A stretch of 64,000 bases of DNA from Xestospongia muta (taxonomy: Eukaryota > Porifera > Demospongiae > Haplosclerida > Petrosiidae), in NCBI GenBank assembly GCA_963693285.1, contig OY848925.1:3512932-3576931 (forward strand), read 5' to 3'. Within the stretch, counting starts at the first letter, position 1, and each line of letters opens with the position of its first letter. Of the stretch, positions 36,923-48,450 are shown one piece after another. The notes under the pieces were generated by a model that made no database searches, was not told the DNA's origin, and saw only the letters and a program-made list of their open reading frames with translations. A program made the translations under genes and the position numbers.

Positions 36923-37235
36923 CAACAGACTTTCTCAATGTCTGCTCATACTCATGGGCGACAGAGTTTTCTTCAATGACCTTCTTCTTCAAAGTCTCTA
37001 AAACCTGTCTTCTGGTAGCATTAGGGTTGGTGTTCAACCACAACTCAAACATTTTTAACGTCTTGTAAGTAGAATCATCAGGTTGTCTACGAATATCATC
37101 CAACTTCTTGGAATCAAGTTTAAGCAGGATTCCAAACTGGTACCATTTACCACCAATTTGAATATGTTCACATAATTCATCAAGAGCTGGTTTCTCTCCT
37201 AATATCTTCTCAAATGAAAGATTTCCTTCAGACAT
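36923..37235 (-). CDS. Death-domain exon (first exon of the Death/LRR gene)
   Basis: The start ATG follows GTAAACA, an acceptable animal context. About 104 codons carry a Death domain with the usual hydrophobic helix pattern: Trp and Leu in KWYQFGILLKL, then KKLDDIRRQPDD, KMFELWLNTNP, ATRRQVLETLKK and a final helix VAHEYEQTLRK. The exon ends phase 1 at GTTG before GTCAGT. This single exon could make a stand-alone adaptor even if the rest of the gene is lost. Confidence 0.85.
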
Positions 37236-37239
37236 TGTT

Positions 37240-37610
37240 TACTTGCCCAACTAGAAACGGACACAGCAGACACGCCCAACTCTGTCTGGTGACGTTTAAG
37301 GTGTGGCTAATTTTTCCAGGAAGACAATAAGATTCATTAGTCACACCTAGTGTTAATTATGTGCAAATTAAATTTCATTTTCATTAGCAATAGCCATATA
37401 TGATTCCATAGACACTAACAGTTGCTCCTTGTAGGACAGCCCTATACAGTCATTATATAGGAATGTCTTTTAGTATAGTGAATGGTTTATAACAACTCCC
37501 AGTCTATCCAGTGTATTATGTATTATACATTATACTTGTTTAAAGGATCACATGATAATGTAGTATGTGTGTTAGATCTCTTATGAACAGAATACCAGTT
37601 ACATAATCTG
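37240..37610. other. intergenic, likely promoter side of the Death/LRR gene
   Basis: No gene seen. It lies between the divergent Death/LRR gene (minus) and the cysteine-rich frames (plus), so it could hold promoters for either. No TATA box stands out close to 37235. Confidence 0.25.
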
Positions 37611-37614
37611 AAAC

Positions 37615-38333
37615 TTGATTCACATATGTCTGACAAGAGGAGTTCATGTTCATGAAGAAAAGCTAAATTGTACCAAAGTAATTCAGTTGATTTCCAACCA
37701 TAGTAACACTTGCACCAATAGGGGAACTTTATTTCATATTATTACATCATACTTACGTACAGAATCTGTGAATGTCACAATGGATACATATCACCATCTA
37801 GATAGAGTTCTGACTAAATGCTGTGCCAGTGAATGTAAAGATTTAACAGCTACATTCTACAGACGTATCAACTTCACTAAAGGAATCACTTATATTAACA
37901 ATGGTGTATGTGAAAGAATCAATCAAGAATATTGTATGGTACATTATTTACATGGTATTACATCAGGTATGATAATATGTCCTGATACTCTATTCTATTG
38001 CCCAACATATACTCGTAATGGATCTGTTAATGCCTATTGTGTTGATGGTCCTTGTCAAGATCATGTGACAAAAGATTTGTAGACTATATGGGATGTTGTG
38101 GTGCTCCTATACTTGGTTTCACTTTTAACTTAACAACATGTGGCATTACCGTTAGCAGTGTTTGTTCCATTGCAACTGTAAGTCCTACTGTAACAGTCAG
38201 TTCTACTGTAGCTGTCAGTGCTAGCCCCACTGTTGCAGTCTCTTCATCTCAAGTGGTTGATCTAAATGTTTGTCTTTGTCCTGGTATTAATAACAGTAAT
38301 AAAAATTATTGCAATAGATTTGATATAAATTGA
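37615..38333 (+). pseudogene. frameshifted cysteine-rich extracellular-type exon
   Basis: Two overlapping frames look like one broken sequence. The first, 37615-38082, ends CVDGPCQDHVTKDL-stop. The second, open from 38052 to 38333, continues CDKRFVDYMGCCGAPILGF and then a Thr/Ser/Val-rich stretch (TVSPTVTVSSTVAVSASPTV) typical of an O-glycosylated stalk, before VCLCPGINN. The slip is one base near 38060. Many spaced cysteines and N-glycosylation sites (NVT, NGS, NLT) suggest a secreted or surface protein. No signal peptide, transmembrane segment or named domain was identified. Confidence 0.4.
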
Positions 38334-38444
38334 AATTTTATTGTATTTCATATTAATATGGCAAGCATAATTTTATTAAACAAGAATTTGATTGAACTGT
38401 ATTTTATTTTTTAATTTTTGTGCTATTCATTATGTTTGTTGCAA

Positions 38445-38644
38445 AGAAGCTAGTGGATTGATTTTTACCATCTTATCCTTAGCCTCTGACAATAACTGTA
38501 CTGGAGTTGAAGGGTCTACATCTTCTGAAGAGATAGTAGAGAAGTTTTTAAGAGGTCATTATGGATATTTCTGTCAAGATAAAGAGAGTACTGATGACAA
38601 GAAGGGAATATTGACTTGTGAAAAACTTGGGTATGATCCAGCAG
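38445..38644 (+). pseudogene. possible plus-strand remnant of the helical-module gene family
   Basis: After a TTATCCTTAG acceptor-like site the frame reads SSEEIVEKFLRGHYGYFCQD and later TCEKLGYDPA before a GTTAGT donor-like site. LRGHYG resembles LRCHYG, which precedes the second helical module in exon 4 of the Death/LRR gene. No downstream exon was found. Weak support. Confidence 0.25.
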
Positions 38645-38699
38645 GTTAGTGTTCTGTATGGATATATGTGTTTAGTATCTTACTTAATTTAATTGTAGC

Positions 38700-39785
38700 A
38701 ATTAGTCCATTTTGAAAATAATTAACATCACTAACAGCTGATACACTTAAGTCTGTTGAATTGAGTTTCTCATTAGCTATAACTACTGCCCTAGAACTTG
38801 CTCCTCATATATACTTCTGAATAGAACCTGTTGATGCAGGAACCAGAAACAGTTAGCTTCCAAATGTGTTCACAGCAGAACATTCTCACCATGGTACATA
38901 ATTGTACATACTTGATAATCAGAGTATTATGTGATTGATACTATAGGGTGTGGTCTATAAGAAAAATCAGATAATGAATTATTAACACTAATATAATCAA
39001 GAATATGTAAGAGAGTGTCCATTATTACATAGTCCCATAGAAACACTGTGTGGAAACCAATGTAAACATACATGTGATGTAGTTGTGTATATAAATTTTA
39101 TTGTATAGTTTACATTAAGATTATCTGCTATAGAATTGTTATATCACTCACATGTATATATATTACATCACTTTCTATGCAGTGTTCTATGGTACTATGT
39201 GATGTTCAATACCATCTTAACTCAAATCTAGCCTTGATATAATGATGATAAGGGATATTGTTTTGATCCACATGATAGCCATTGTTGTTTTATACTGATT
39301 TTTTAAAAACTAAATATAGTATTAAGCATGATTTATTCTTTTACTTTTACAAGGTATTTATTATTGTAATCAATGAACACTTACTTTCTCTGTCTGCTGA
39401 CATGCACTTGCTGTATTATTAGAAGATGACTTACTTCTCATTTATTGCAGAGTTCAAAGAATTTCAAAACGTCATGAATGTTTTACAATCTGTTAAGCAC
39501 GTAAACTACCTTGCAAAGTAACTCTTCAGGTAATTACTACTGATAAAGTGTGTACTGTTGAATACATATTCATGTCATTAGGCCTCATTAACAGGAGTTC
39601 AGTATTGTATACTGCAAAGAGGCCATTTCTAAGTCGTTTCTTAAGATCAGATTTCTCTTGCCTCCTAGCAATCAAGAAACAGGTATTATTACATCACATT
39701 ACCAATTAAGTTAGTGCTCTTGTTGGGATTATTGATACTTAAGTTGTATGGGCCTTGTTTGTGTAGCTACTATGTAGCAACAATA
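38700..39785. other. intergenic with one dispersed repeat
   Basis: Contains the second copy of the interspersed repeat (38932-39020) and a short possible exon at about 39456-39520 (FKEFQNVMNVLQSVKHVNYL) with no recognised family. Otherwise nothing seen. Confidence 0.3.
38932..39020. repeat. interspersed repeat, copy 2
   Basis: Same orientation and nearly the same sequence as 24597-24689 (shared core GGTGTGGTCTATAAGAAAAA). Confidence 0.75.
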
Positions 39786-39789
39786 ACTT

Positions 39790-40532
39790 TCATACAGCCT
39801 TTCTTACTGTGGTCTTCTTTGCCCACTGTGTTATTTTTAAATTAACAAAAATTCTGTCAATAACAGTATTCAATTTTAAGCCTGATTGACATAGTAAAGC
39901 CACAGGTTCACCAGAATTTAGTGTTCTCCCAGAGGCCATAGAATGCTGAAATATTACATGATTACCTTGACTTGAAATTGAACCATTGCCCAAATCCAAA
40001 CTCGATTTATATTTAATGTTACATCTTCTCCTGTTGTATCAGTTGTGATTAGTTCCTTTGAAAACAACAATCTAAGAATGTTACCTCCAGAATCAACTGT
40101 TGTGTCATCAGTGTTTTGAGTGGTGTCAAGTCTTGGTGTATATCGACCTGTGGTATGGCTAAAAAATGCCAATAAAATTATGCAATTTTAATTACCATGC
40201 AGACTATTTACTAATCCTTAATAAATGTTTCAGCTCTCGCAATTCCTCCTATGATAATATCAGCAGGGAACTGGAAATAAATGAGAGATATTTCAAAGGG
40301 TACTCATAATTCACTTACTGAACAAACATAAACTGTCATACATAGACTTACCATGTAAAGAGAAACCATTTTAAAAAAAATCGATTGCTATCCCTCTATT
40401 ATCAGAACTCTCAGACTATGTTATAGTGAAGCTTACTTTTGAACCATCCACCATATATTGCACTCTGTACAGACCATTTATTTCAGTAAACTCTGCAAAA
40501 CACTCACCATTAACTGATCTCAACAGAGACAT
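39790..40532 (-). CDS. intact small gene of unknown family, 167 aa
   Basis: Four exons in perfect phase: 40532-40437 (96 nt), 40270-40212 (59 nt), 40158-39966 (193 nt) and 39945-39790 (156 nt, ending TGA). The protein starts MSLLRSVNGECFAEFTEING and includes YRVQYMVDGSK, then FPADIIIGGIARAETFIKDY. There is no signal peptide, transmembrane helix or motif I recognise. Alternating hydrophobic residues suggest a mostly beta-strand protein. All four splice junctions are canonical and no stop interrupts the frame, which is notable in a region otherwise full of debris. It may be a real orphan gene. Function unknown. Confidence 0.6.
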
Positions 40533-40539
40533 TATTGCT

Positions 40540-41030
40540 AGTAGCACACCACCATTTTAGTGGCATTCCAAGCTATGGCAAATTATTCTACAAGACTTAC
40601 AAATGCGAACTGTATATATAATATGGCTCTTTCTATGCATAGAACACTTCTTTGCTATTGACAATTTAAAATAGCCATCGGAGCTCAAGAGAACAAGGGC
40701 ATATAAACAAAAGCCGTTGATAAGCGATTCTCAAATCATCATTATTAATTTTGCTGACACATAGTTGATCTTAATATGATAACTTTTTATTAAATTTTTA
40801 TAATATTTTATAAATGTTCAGCAAATCCAACAAAGTAAGACCAGTAATACTTCAAAGAGTACACTAATAACTTTCACAGTATAAATATTATCACGTCAGA
40901 AATAGCTCACCTGTAGAGATAAAAGATAGTAAAAGTACAAGAATTTGTCAGTTTGGAATGCATGTGTTTAGAGAAGTGATCATAACCATGACACCAAAAA
41001 ATTAAAATTTCAACTTGGTTTTAGCTCTTA
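40540..41030. other. intergenic, no gene seen
   Basis: Spacer between the 167-aa gene (minus) and the homeobox fragments (plus). Nothing recognisable. Confidence 0.3.
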
Positions 41031-41036
41031 GAAATC

Positions 41037-41418
41037 ATGGAAAACGAAGTTTGCCCTCAAGAAGAGAGCATTGCCCAATTGTCTATAAAAAAAGATACGA
41101 GAGACAAGAGAGGTATGACCTAGACAGTTTCTAGGTGTAATCCTAGGCCAAGAATGGAGCTGGGTTCATCTGTTATTTTCTTCAATTAATAACTTTTATG
41201 TTTCTCTATTAGGAGTAAAAAGAAAGACTGATGGAAAGAAAACAGAACAGCAAAAGAAAATTTCCCACAGAATTGGTTTCAAAATCGACATGCCAAGAAA
41301 AAAGCTTGCTCACCAAGCAAGTTCACATGCACCTCTTCTTCTTCTAAGTGAACCGTTGCATCTATCTCGTTATTACTCTACAAGTGATTCTTTTTTTAGT
41401 TCCAAACATAGTAAATAG
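41037..41418 (+). pseudogene. homeobox fragment A (helix 3 only, out of frame)
   Basis: An ATG at 41037 opens a 25-codon exon (MENEVCPQEESIAQL...) to a donor at 41113. The next exon, at 41213, reads GVKRKTDGKKTEQQKK. About 20 bases later comes an acceptor-like TTTCCCACAG directly followed, in another frame, by NWFQNRHAKKKA, which is the third helix of a homeodomain (positions 47-58). An acceptor at this point equals the 46/47 intron typical of paired-like homeobox genes. Helices 1 and 2 are missing between the two parts, so a deletion seems to have fused two exons and shifted the frame. The resulting open frame runs to 41418 with no homeodomain. Confidence 0.55.
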
Positions 41419-41659
41419 AGTTTCACTTTAACCTCCATACCCACTCATCGTCCTCAGATTCATTAGAGCCATATGTATCTTGACACAGCATATACCAAGT
41501 ATTATTGAAATAAATTTGAACAAGTCCTTGTCCTTCCTGAAATCTTGTGACTAATCAAATATCACCCCAACTTCAAAATCAGGTTGGCTAAGCCCCCCCC
41601 CCCCTTGTTTGTACTCAAGACAATGTATACAATAACCTTTTGACTGAAGTGATTATTAA

Positions 41660-41790
41660 TAGTGAAAAAAGGTTGATGGAAAGGAAACAGAACAGCAAAA
41701 AAGAGCCAGGACAAACTATTCAAAAGAACAATTGTTTACATTAGAATCGGTATTTGCCAAAGAGCCCTACCCTGATTTGTTATCATAAAG
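41660..41790 (+). pseudogene. homeobox fragment B (arm, helices 1 and 2)
   Basis: This frame reads VDGKETEQQKRARTNYSKEQ and continues LFTLESVFAKEPYPDL, matching the N-terminal arm and helices 1-2 of a paired-like homeodomain (RTNYS, LE..F, YPD). The leading residues repeat those of fragment A (DGKKTEQQKK), so A and B are two copies of the same exon. B stops after helix 2 with no acceptor or helix 3 downstream; A has helix 3 but not helices 1-2. Confidence 0.65.
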
Positions 41791-41956
41791 TTCGTATAAT
41801 GAACTTTTCTCTACTCCAAACAACAGTTTATCTCCTACTTCAACAACACCTGATTCTTTGATAATTCTCATGGACTTGTCTTATTATTTGGTATATCCAC
41901 CCACCCCTTATAATACGACAATAAATCACATAATGTAAACTTGGAATGTAGTAATT

Positions 41957-43312
41957 TTGCACAAGGGCGGCACAGCGGGTGGGGCTGGTGAGGCAATAGC
42001 CCCACCATCTTTTGCGGAGTCCGAAAGTGCAAGTTTCAGTGTATCAACACGTGCGTATCTGGTGGATGGCGAAGAAGCAGACGTTGTTGGGCAGTCCCCA
42101 GAAAGCAGTGATATATACACAAGTACATATTATAATTTCCTACAGGGAAGGCTGTGATGAAACATTGTCCGTAGAATGCAAAGTATGATTAATTAGGTGT
42201 TTAATGTACTAAGTACTCATTTTAATGCAGGAAAAACAAGAAGTCATTAATGATAGTGAAAAGTTGAAATCCTCTAGGAGTGATGAACACAATGATGATG
42301 ATGAAGATGTCATTATAACATCTTTTCAATCTTGGTTGTTACCATCAACACCTGTGAGTTAATAAACAGACATCTTTGACAAGGTGTTTGTATATATATA
42401 TCACAGATCTATGAGACTGGAGCGCCACTGGAGTTGCGCTATATACCAAACAAGGGTTTTGGAAATCAAACCAGCAACTTATGTTGGATAAACAGCACCT
42501 CCAGTTATTGCACGTAACCCCCCTGGCAAACATCTATGTGGTAATTAGAAACCCCAAACTTTGAAGTATTGATGAATTATTTTAATAGGTATACAACAAG
42601 TGGAATTAACACCAGTCCAAAAAGAATACTTAAACATTGAGTGCACAGTAGAAGATAACATTGTTAATTCACAGATGATAACAGTATTCATTTATTTCAG
42701 GCAATATGATATAATTTATGTCATTTAATAGACATTGATGACATCAACACACTTAGATTTTGGTGGCCAGAATGATATAATAGAGGGAATAGAATTACTT
42801 GTTGATGCTGTTAGTGTTCAATCAATGCAGGTAATGGAAATTTAAGCAATGTACAACTGTAATCTACTAAGAATGTTTGTCTAATGAACAGAAACTGTTT
42901 AACATACATACAATCACTGAGAAACAATGTCCTATCTGCAAGGAGGTCTGTTATTGTGATGATGACAGTGTTGTTTATATTAGCAATTAGATATATGTTG
43001 GAGAACAGCACACAAAAATACTATTAATTTCAGTAGATGGCCAAAAAAATCATATATCAGAATTGTTGTGGAAGAAAATATCTTGCTACTCAGATGAAAC
43101 ATCCCATCATTTGTAAGCTATATATTGTGGGCAATAATGCAATAATAAAACCTACAGATGCATACCTTGCAATAAATGTCTAATGACTGTTAGCACAAAT
43201 ATTGCTTCACTACCTGATGTACAGATACTAGGCATTTCTCAAAACACATATTCAAGTAAAAAATCAAGCAAACACTTGTCCTGTCTTATCCATTTGAAGA
43301 GGAGATGAAGCA
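41957..43312 (+). pseudogene. USP-like (peptidase C19-like) exons, degenerate
   Basis: Exon-like segments: about 41957-42145, 42231-42353, 42407-42513, 42732-42830, 42892-42945, about 43034-43310. The third carries IPNKGFGNQTSNLCWINSTS, which resembles the Cys box of ubiquitin-specific proteases (G[LF]xN...NxCxxNS) with one inserted residue. The fourth reads FGGQNDIIEGIELLVDAV, like the helix after that box. Later segments have paired cysteines (EKQCPICKE, CIPCNKC), like a USP zinc site. The Asp/His end of a USP was not found and several junctions do not stay in frame, so it is probably a fragment or pseudogene. The family call is tentative. Confidence 0.35.
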
Positions 43313-43446
43313 GACAAATTATGTTATAGTTCATAAGCTTTGTTTACCAATCAACATAGAAACTCTTACCCTTCCTGTATATCTCTGATGCCCTAAAATC
43401 CATTTAAGCATATGAGGTTAAATAATAAAACTACCACTAGAGTTTA

Positions 43447-43830
43447 ATGGCTTTTAACATTTTCTTAACAGACAAGAAAGAAACAGAGTTATTAGGATGT
43501 AATCCTATATATGAGTGCACTAAATTCACTAATGTCCTTAAACTAAAGTGGTCTAGAGCCATACTTTCAACAGCAAAAGAGTTTGAGATAGTAATCCAAA
43601 AAATTGATTACTCTCAATATTTCCATCTTTAAAAAGTGGCTGAAGGTTGTATTTTTGCCACCAGGTGTGCTCCCAACAGCTAATAATAGCATTAGTAAAG
43701 CTGAAATTTGTACTTTGTAAGATGATTGTTTGCAAATTTTTCATTGTATATGTTATTGCAATCGTATCATATGCTTATTACATATTAATAGATATAGTGA
43801 TCTCTAATGAAAGTATCATGCCCCTTAGTA
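43447..43830 (+). pseudogene. dead plus-strand copy of the ~225-aa module
   Basis: This stretch reads KKETELLGCNPIYECTKF, then LKLKWSR, AKEFEIVIQK and DYSQYFHL, a stop, then VAEGCIFATRCAP and further stops. It aligns along its length with the second half of the module exons at 53373-52706 (KKETELLG, VKEFQKVIK, EGCIFVTMCAP) and 56413-55746. It is on the opposite strand to them and has at least three in-frame stops, so it is an inverted, decayed duplicate. Confidence 0.75.
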
Positions 43831-43849
43831 GAAGGTCACAGAGCTAAGC

Positions 43850-44530
43850 CTGTCATGAATATCTCTTAGAATAAATATCAGTGACTAGATTCCTATAATT
43901 TTATGTTTGAGGTATAGGCGATAATAATGAAATAAAAGTATCTATTTAGTAAATACTAATGCAATTGACATTATTGTTGCCCAAATGTTTTGTCGTTGGA
44001 AACAGTCATTGATTGGATTATCGTTGTCAAGGAAACATAAAGTAATTGAAACATTTTTGATTTTCAAATTCTGTTTTAATGGTTAAATATAATATCAATA
44101 CAAAATTATCCTCACATGCATACAATGAACATTAAACTTGAAATAAGTAGGTTCAGATTTTTATATGACCAAGATTATACAATTATCTATAATATTATTA
44201 ATTCTTGTTCCCTTGAAAGTTGGCAAAAGATTGAGGTATTTAATTTAAATATCTGTAACAGTGTTCTGTTACAGTCTAGATTCTTTGAGAGTGTTAGTTC
44301 AGGAGGATAATATCATCATCTTATCAATAACAAAATACAAAACTTAAATAGAGAGTACAGAACAAAGAACAATAAAACAAGAGTAAGGCCACTAGACAAC
44401 AAAGAAGTACAAACTCATGATCAGGTCTAATTAACACTTGTACACTAATTAACAGGTCAGTCTGTATGAGAAAATAAACAATGGTAAGATACATGCATTA
44501 ATACAAATTACTATATACTATTTACTAAAG
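43850..44530. other. intergenic, no supported gene
   Basis: A plus-strand frame of 64 codons at 44116-44310 has no recognisable domain. The rest may include the 3' UTR of the minus-strand caspase-like gene. Confidence 0.3.
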
Positions 44531-44535
44531 GTCTG

Positions 44536-45350
44536 TTACATATCCATTGGTTCAGAACTGTACCCTAATTTCCTTCTCCAGGTACGTGTAGTGTTAATTT
44601 CGCATTTCTCTCTAGTTGTCTTGCTACAATGAAATTTTCTAAAGTCAAATGATTTTGTAGTTTGTCCTGATGAGAGCTTCTTATTGGAGTACAACAAAAT
44701 ATATTTATTTATTTCATCAAATTCTTGACCCTCGGTAATGAAACACTGTGCAGTAGCTTCTTCATTATCACCACAGGAACAGTATAGTCTGAGTATTATT
44801 CCTTGTTCTCTTGCATAATGTCCACAAGATGGGATACCGAGGCTGTCTAGAATTTTGACACAATCTTTGATCCAATTACCAGAATAGCTGCAATCAGACT
44901 CTAATGTGAGTTGTTTTCCCCTAAAGTGATCCATATAAAGACCAAAGATATCTTGGAAGGTGATGACTCCATCTTTAAAACACCAGTTACCAGTATTAAT
45001 TTCTCCATGACCAGTGTAATAGATGATAGCTAAATGATTAACTTGTATAATCAATATAATATGTATGTGTCCCTCTTACCTGAATTTTGTTTACAGTTAG
45101 TAAAGAAGCTCCTTATCTCTTTAAGATAGTAATCTTTGGAGTATTCAGTTCCTGGATGATCAAAACAGGGAAATATATGATCACAACGTGGATTTTTTTC
45201 ATGTAATTTTATAATATGGTCAATCTCCTTTGTCATCCATTGATTAGATCCTCTTTGATCACTGGGTATAAGTTTATGTGCAACTTGAATGGTTTGAGAA
45301 TCAGACACTTCTTGAAATGAACCAATGATCAGGAGATCATATGTAGTGCA
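44536..45350 (-). CDS. C14 caspase-like domain, C-terminal exons
   Basis: Two exons in phase: 45350-45080 (phase 0 to 1) and 45029-44536 (stop TAA). The first begins CTTYDLLIIGSFQE, a caspase-type first strand. The second contains the catalytic-His motif YYTGHGE and, about 45 residues on, LTLESDCSYSGNWIKDC, the expected Cys site of the caspase/metacaspase fold. Here the order is D-C-S-Y-S-G rather than the usual D-S-C-Y-S-G, so either the Cys one position earlier is the nucleophile or the domain is inactive. IPSCGHYAREQGI and a final Arg/Lys-rich tail follow. Coiled-coil exons lie upstream on the same strand. The linking exon between 46209 and 45350 was not found. Confidence 0.75.
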
Positions 45351-45689
45351 CTGATGATGTTCTAGATAGGTTAAAGTATACTCTTGTGATTTTCAATTCT
45401 ATAATGTACATAGTTGCTATAGTCTCACAGTCACTTATTGCTTCATTGCAACTCTTACTGTAATTAGGCAATTTATGAATAATTCCCTTTGACATTAATG
45501 AAAAACATGAAGTGTATATCTACTGATAGAGGGCAGATGTTATTAACACAGGTTTCCTTGGGTTAGCTTTGTGGCTTAAAATTAGTAAGATAATGTGGTG
45601 GGGGTTTCAATAGGAAATACACCACTAAGGCTTTGTCATTTTGCTCTAGTTCCTATAGAAACTATTATCTAACCTATATCTCTTTGTTA

Positions 45690-48450
45690 ATAGTAATACC
45701 TTTATTATAGTGATGTCATATGTATCCCATCCAATACAATTTATTAATAATGATGATGCTTGTTTTGTACATTAAAATGGGACTCTACACTATAGTATGC
45801 TCCCAATGTTTTTAACAATGATCGTATATAAATGCTTTTTTGTTGCATACAATCTACTGAATACTTTATTAACAGATTCAATGAAAGTCTTGTTGTTTTC
45901 AAATTAGTATTTCAACTTCCATTATGTTCTACAAGAGTGTTTCATATAACTAAATAATAACTATTCAGAATAGGAACATTATACAAATCTTTTCTTGTAA
46001 GTTATTTTTTCATTATTCAAAAATAATAGTGATTTCAACCACAATGTACTCAAAAGCACACACTTAACTATAAATGCATTTTATAATAAATAATGAATAA
46101 TTTGTATCAACCTATAAGGCTATAGCTTGAACCAAATAGAAACTTTTGACTTCCTGTCATTTGTAAGGTCAATTAGTGTATATTCTTTAATTGTATGGTA
46201 TAATTACCTTTTTTAATAGAATCCAATTCTTCAGTCAGTTTTCTACTAGCTCTTTGTTGCATTTCTAGTTGTTGTCTTAACTTTTCATTCTCTTCTGTAA
46301 GAGCTCTAACTTCCTGTAGTTAGTAGACATTATATCAACAAACAAGTAGTAACTGTTGTCTAATATTACTTATCTCTTACTTCATGTCTTTGTTTATCAG
46401 TGTCATTCATCTCTATTTTAGACAAATGACTATGTGGTTGTGTAACTACAAAAAAATTAAATCAAGTAATGAATATAAACATTGACTGTAATTGTATATC
46501 TAGTAATGATTTTTACATAATTAGAAGGCTTTGCCGAAGTAGTAAACAAGCAAATATAAACTACAGATAACTCAGTCATTGCCATCTGCCATTAAAAGAT
46601 TGTTATTTCTTAAGTCCTTTTTATTCAATAATTACAAGTTAATAAAAAGTCTTTCAAATGGTTTTATCATGATACTAATTGTTAGACTAGTCATTAGCTG
46701 ATGATGTCTATGAGGCTACTGAAATGCCATATAATTATATAATTAAACTAAACATGCATCATGTAGTAGCTTAATTCATATTTCATTGATACAAAATTGA
46801 TTCTGTTTTCAGTAATTTCTTCCATTACATTTATATACGTGTTATGTGACCATCAACCTCTTGTTGTATGACTATTAGTATATGATTGGATGTAGTTAAA
46901 AAGTCATGCTAATGACATTACGACCAAGATTTTAAAGCAAATGGACCAGATTTCCTGTTTGTGCAGGGGTGTGGCAATCTGGGGATTAGACTACAGTCCA
47001 TGGTACAGTCCAAGTGTCTCAGCTTGCATTTGCCTTGTGGATCAAATTTTTATAGGACAATGTATTGGTGGTTTCTATAGGAAGTAGAGCACTCAAGCTT
47101 TGCCCTCTTACTCTATTTTTGTAGAAACCATTGTCTACCTTATGCCTATTTCTTAATAGCTACTATCATATCTTCATGTAACCCATCTGATACAACTTAT
47201 TAATAATGATGAGTCTTGTCTTGTACATTATAATGACAGTCTACAATATAGTATGTTCCCAATGCTTTTAAAAATGATCATGCACAAATGATTTGCAATG
47301 CATATAATCTACAAAAGGCTTTATTAACAGATTTTATTATATAATGTTTAGTTTTATTTCCTGTTGATGTTTCAGCTTGCATTGCGTTCTACAAGAGTGC
47401 CAGACCTAACTTAATAATAACTATTCTCAATAGAAACATATTGTAAGTGTTTTTTTTACTTTTGTAAGTCTCCTTTTTAGCATTGAAGACATAATAGTGA
47501 TTATAGCCATAATGTACTCAAAAACATGAGCTTAACTATAAAAACCATTTTATTTTAAAAAATGATTAATTTTATATTAACGACAAGGCTATAGCTTGAA
47601 CCAAATCTTTTGACTTTCTGTCATTTGTAAGGTGAATTAGTGTATACTCTTATAATTATAATGTAGAATTACCTTTTTTAATAGAATCTAATTCTTCAGT
47701 CAGTTCTCTACTAGTGTTTTGTTGTATTTGTAATTGTTGTCTTAACTTTTCAGTCTCTTCTGTTAGAGCTCTAACTTCCTGTAGATAGTAGACATTATAT
47801 CAACAAACAAGTAGTAACTGTTGTCTAATACTACTTATCTCTTACTTCATCTCTTTGTTTATCAGTGTCCTTCATTTCAATGTTAGACAACTGACCTTCT
47901 TGTTGTGCAACTATAAATTTTAAATCAAGTAATTAATATAAATATTGACTGTAATTATATGCCTAAATATATGTGATGACATATGTATCCCATCCAATAC
48001 AATTTATCAATAATGATGATGCTTGCTTTGTACATTAAAATGGAATTCTACACTACATTATGCTCCCAATGTTTTTAATAATGATTATATATAAATGCTT
48101 TAAATTGTGTTGCATACAATCTTCTATAGACTTCATTAACACACTATTCAATGAAAGTCTTGTTGTATTTCAAATTAATATTTCAACTTCCATTATGTTC
48201 TACAAGTGTGTTAGACATAACTAAATAATAACTATTCAGAATAGGAACATATTCCAAATTGTTTCTTGTAAGTTATATTTTCATTGCTCAAAAATAATAC
48301 TGATTTCAACAACAATGTACTCAAAAGCATACACTTAACTATAAATGGCATTTTATAATAATGAATTATTTGCATCAACCTATAAGGCTATAGCGAGAAC
48401 AAAATATATACCAAATTTTGATTTCCTGTCCATATAATAGGTCAATTAGT
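45690..48450. repeat. tandem segmental duplication, 0.8-1.5 kb units
   Basis: Intron sequence around 45690-46200, 47150-47650 and 47970-48475 is recognisably the same (for example CCCATCCAATACAATTTATTAATAATGATG, interrupted by substitutions, then ATGTTCTACAAG and ACTCAAAA). Each copy sits just downstream on the plus strand of one coiled-coil exon pair and just before the next, so whole exon-pair-plus-intron blocks were duplicated. 46500-46830 and 48780-49090 are a further matching pair. Confidence 0.75.

Larger units (their letters stand above)
25309..37235 (-). pseudogene. Death-domain, coiled-coil, LRR gene interrupted by a transposon
   Basis: Thirteen exons, 5' to 3' on the minus strand: 37235-36923, 36850-36752, 36640-36338, 36270-35926 continuing at 29498-29466, 29418-29359, 29203-28524, 28465-28348, 28262-28200, 28107-27970, 27925-27818, 27771-27715, 27420-27352, 26108-25309. 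With the insert and one 2-bp target copy removed, the exons total 3,186 nt and stay in frame (1,061 aa). Order: Death domain (about residues 25-100, Trp in WYQFGILLKL), two copies of a roughly 100-aa helical module, a roughly 225-aa module, coiled coils, six or seven ribonuclease-inhibitor-type LRRs. As it stands the first part ends in the transposon (stop at 35870). The 27771-27715 exon boundary is uncertain. Architecture suggests a death/immune sensor (inference). Confidence 0.8.
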
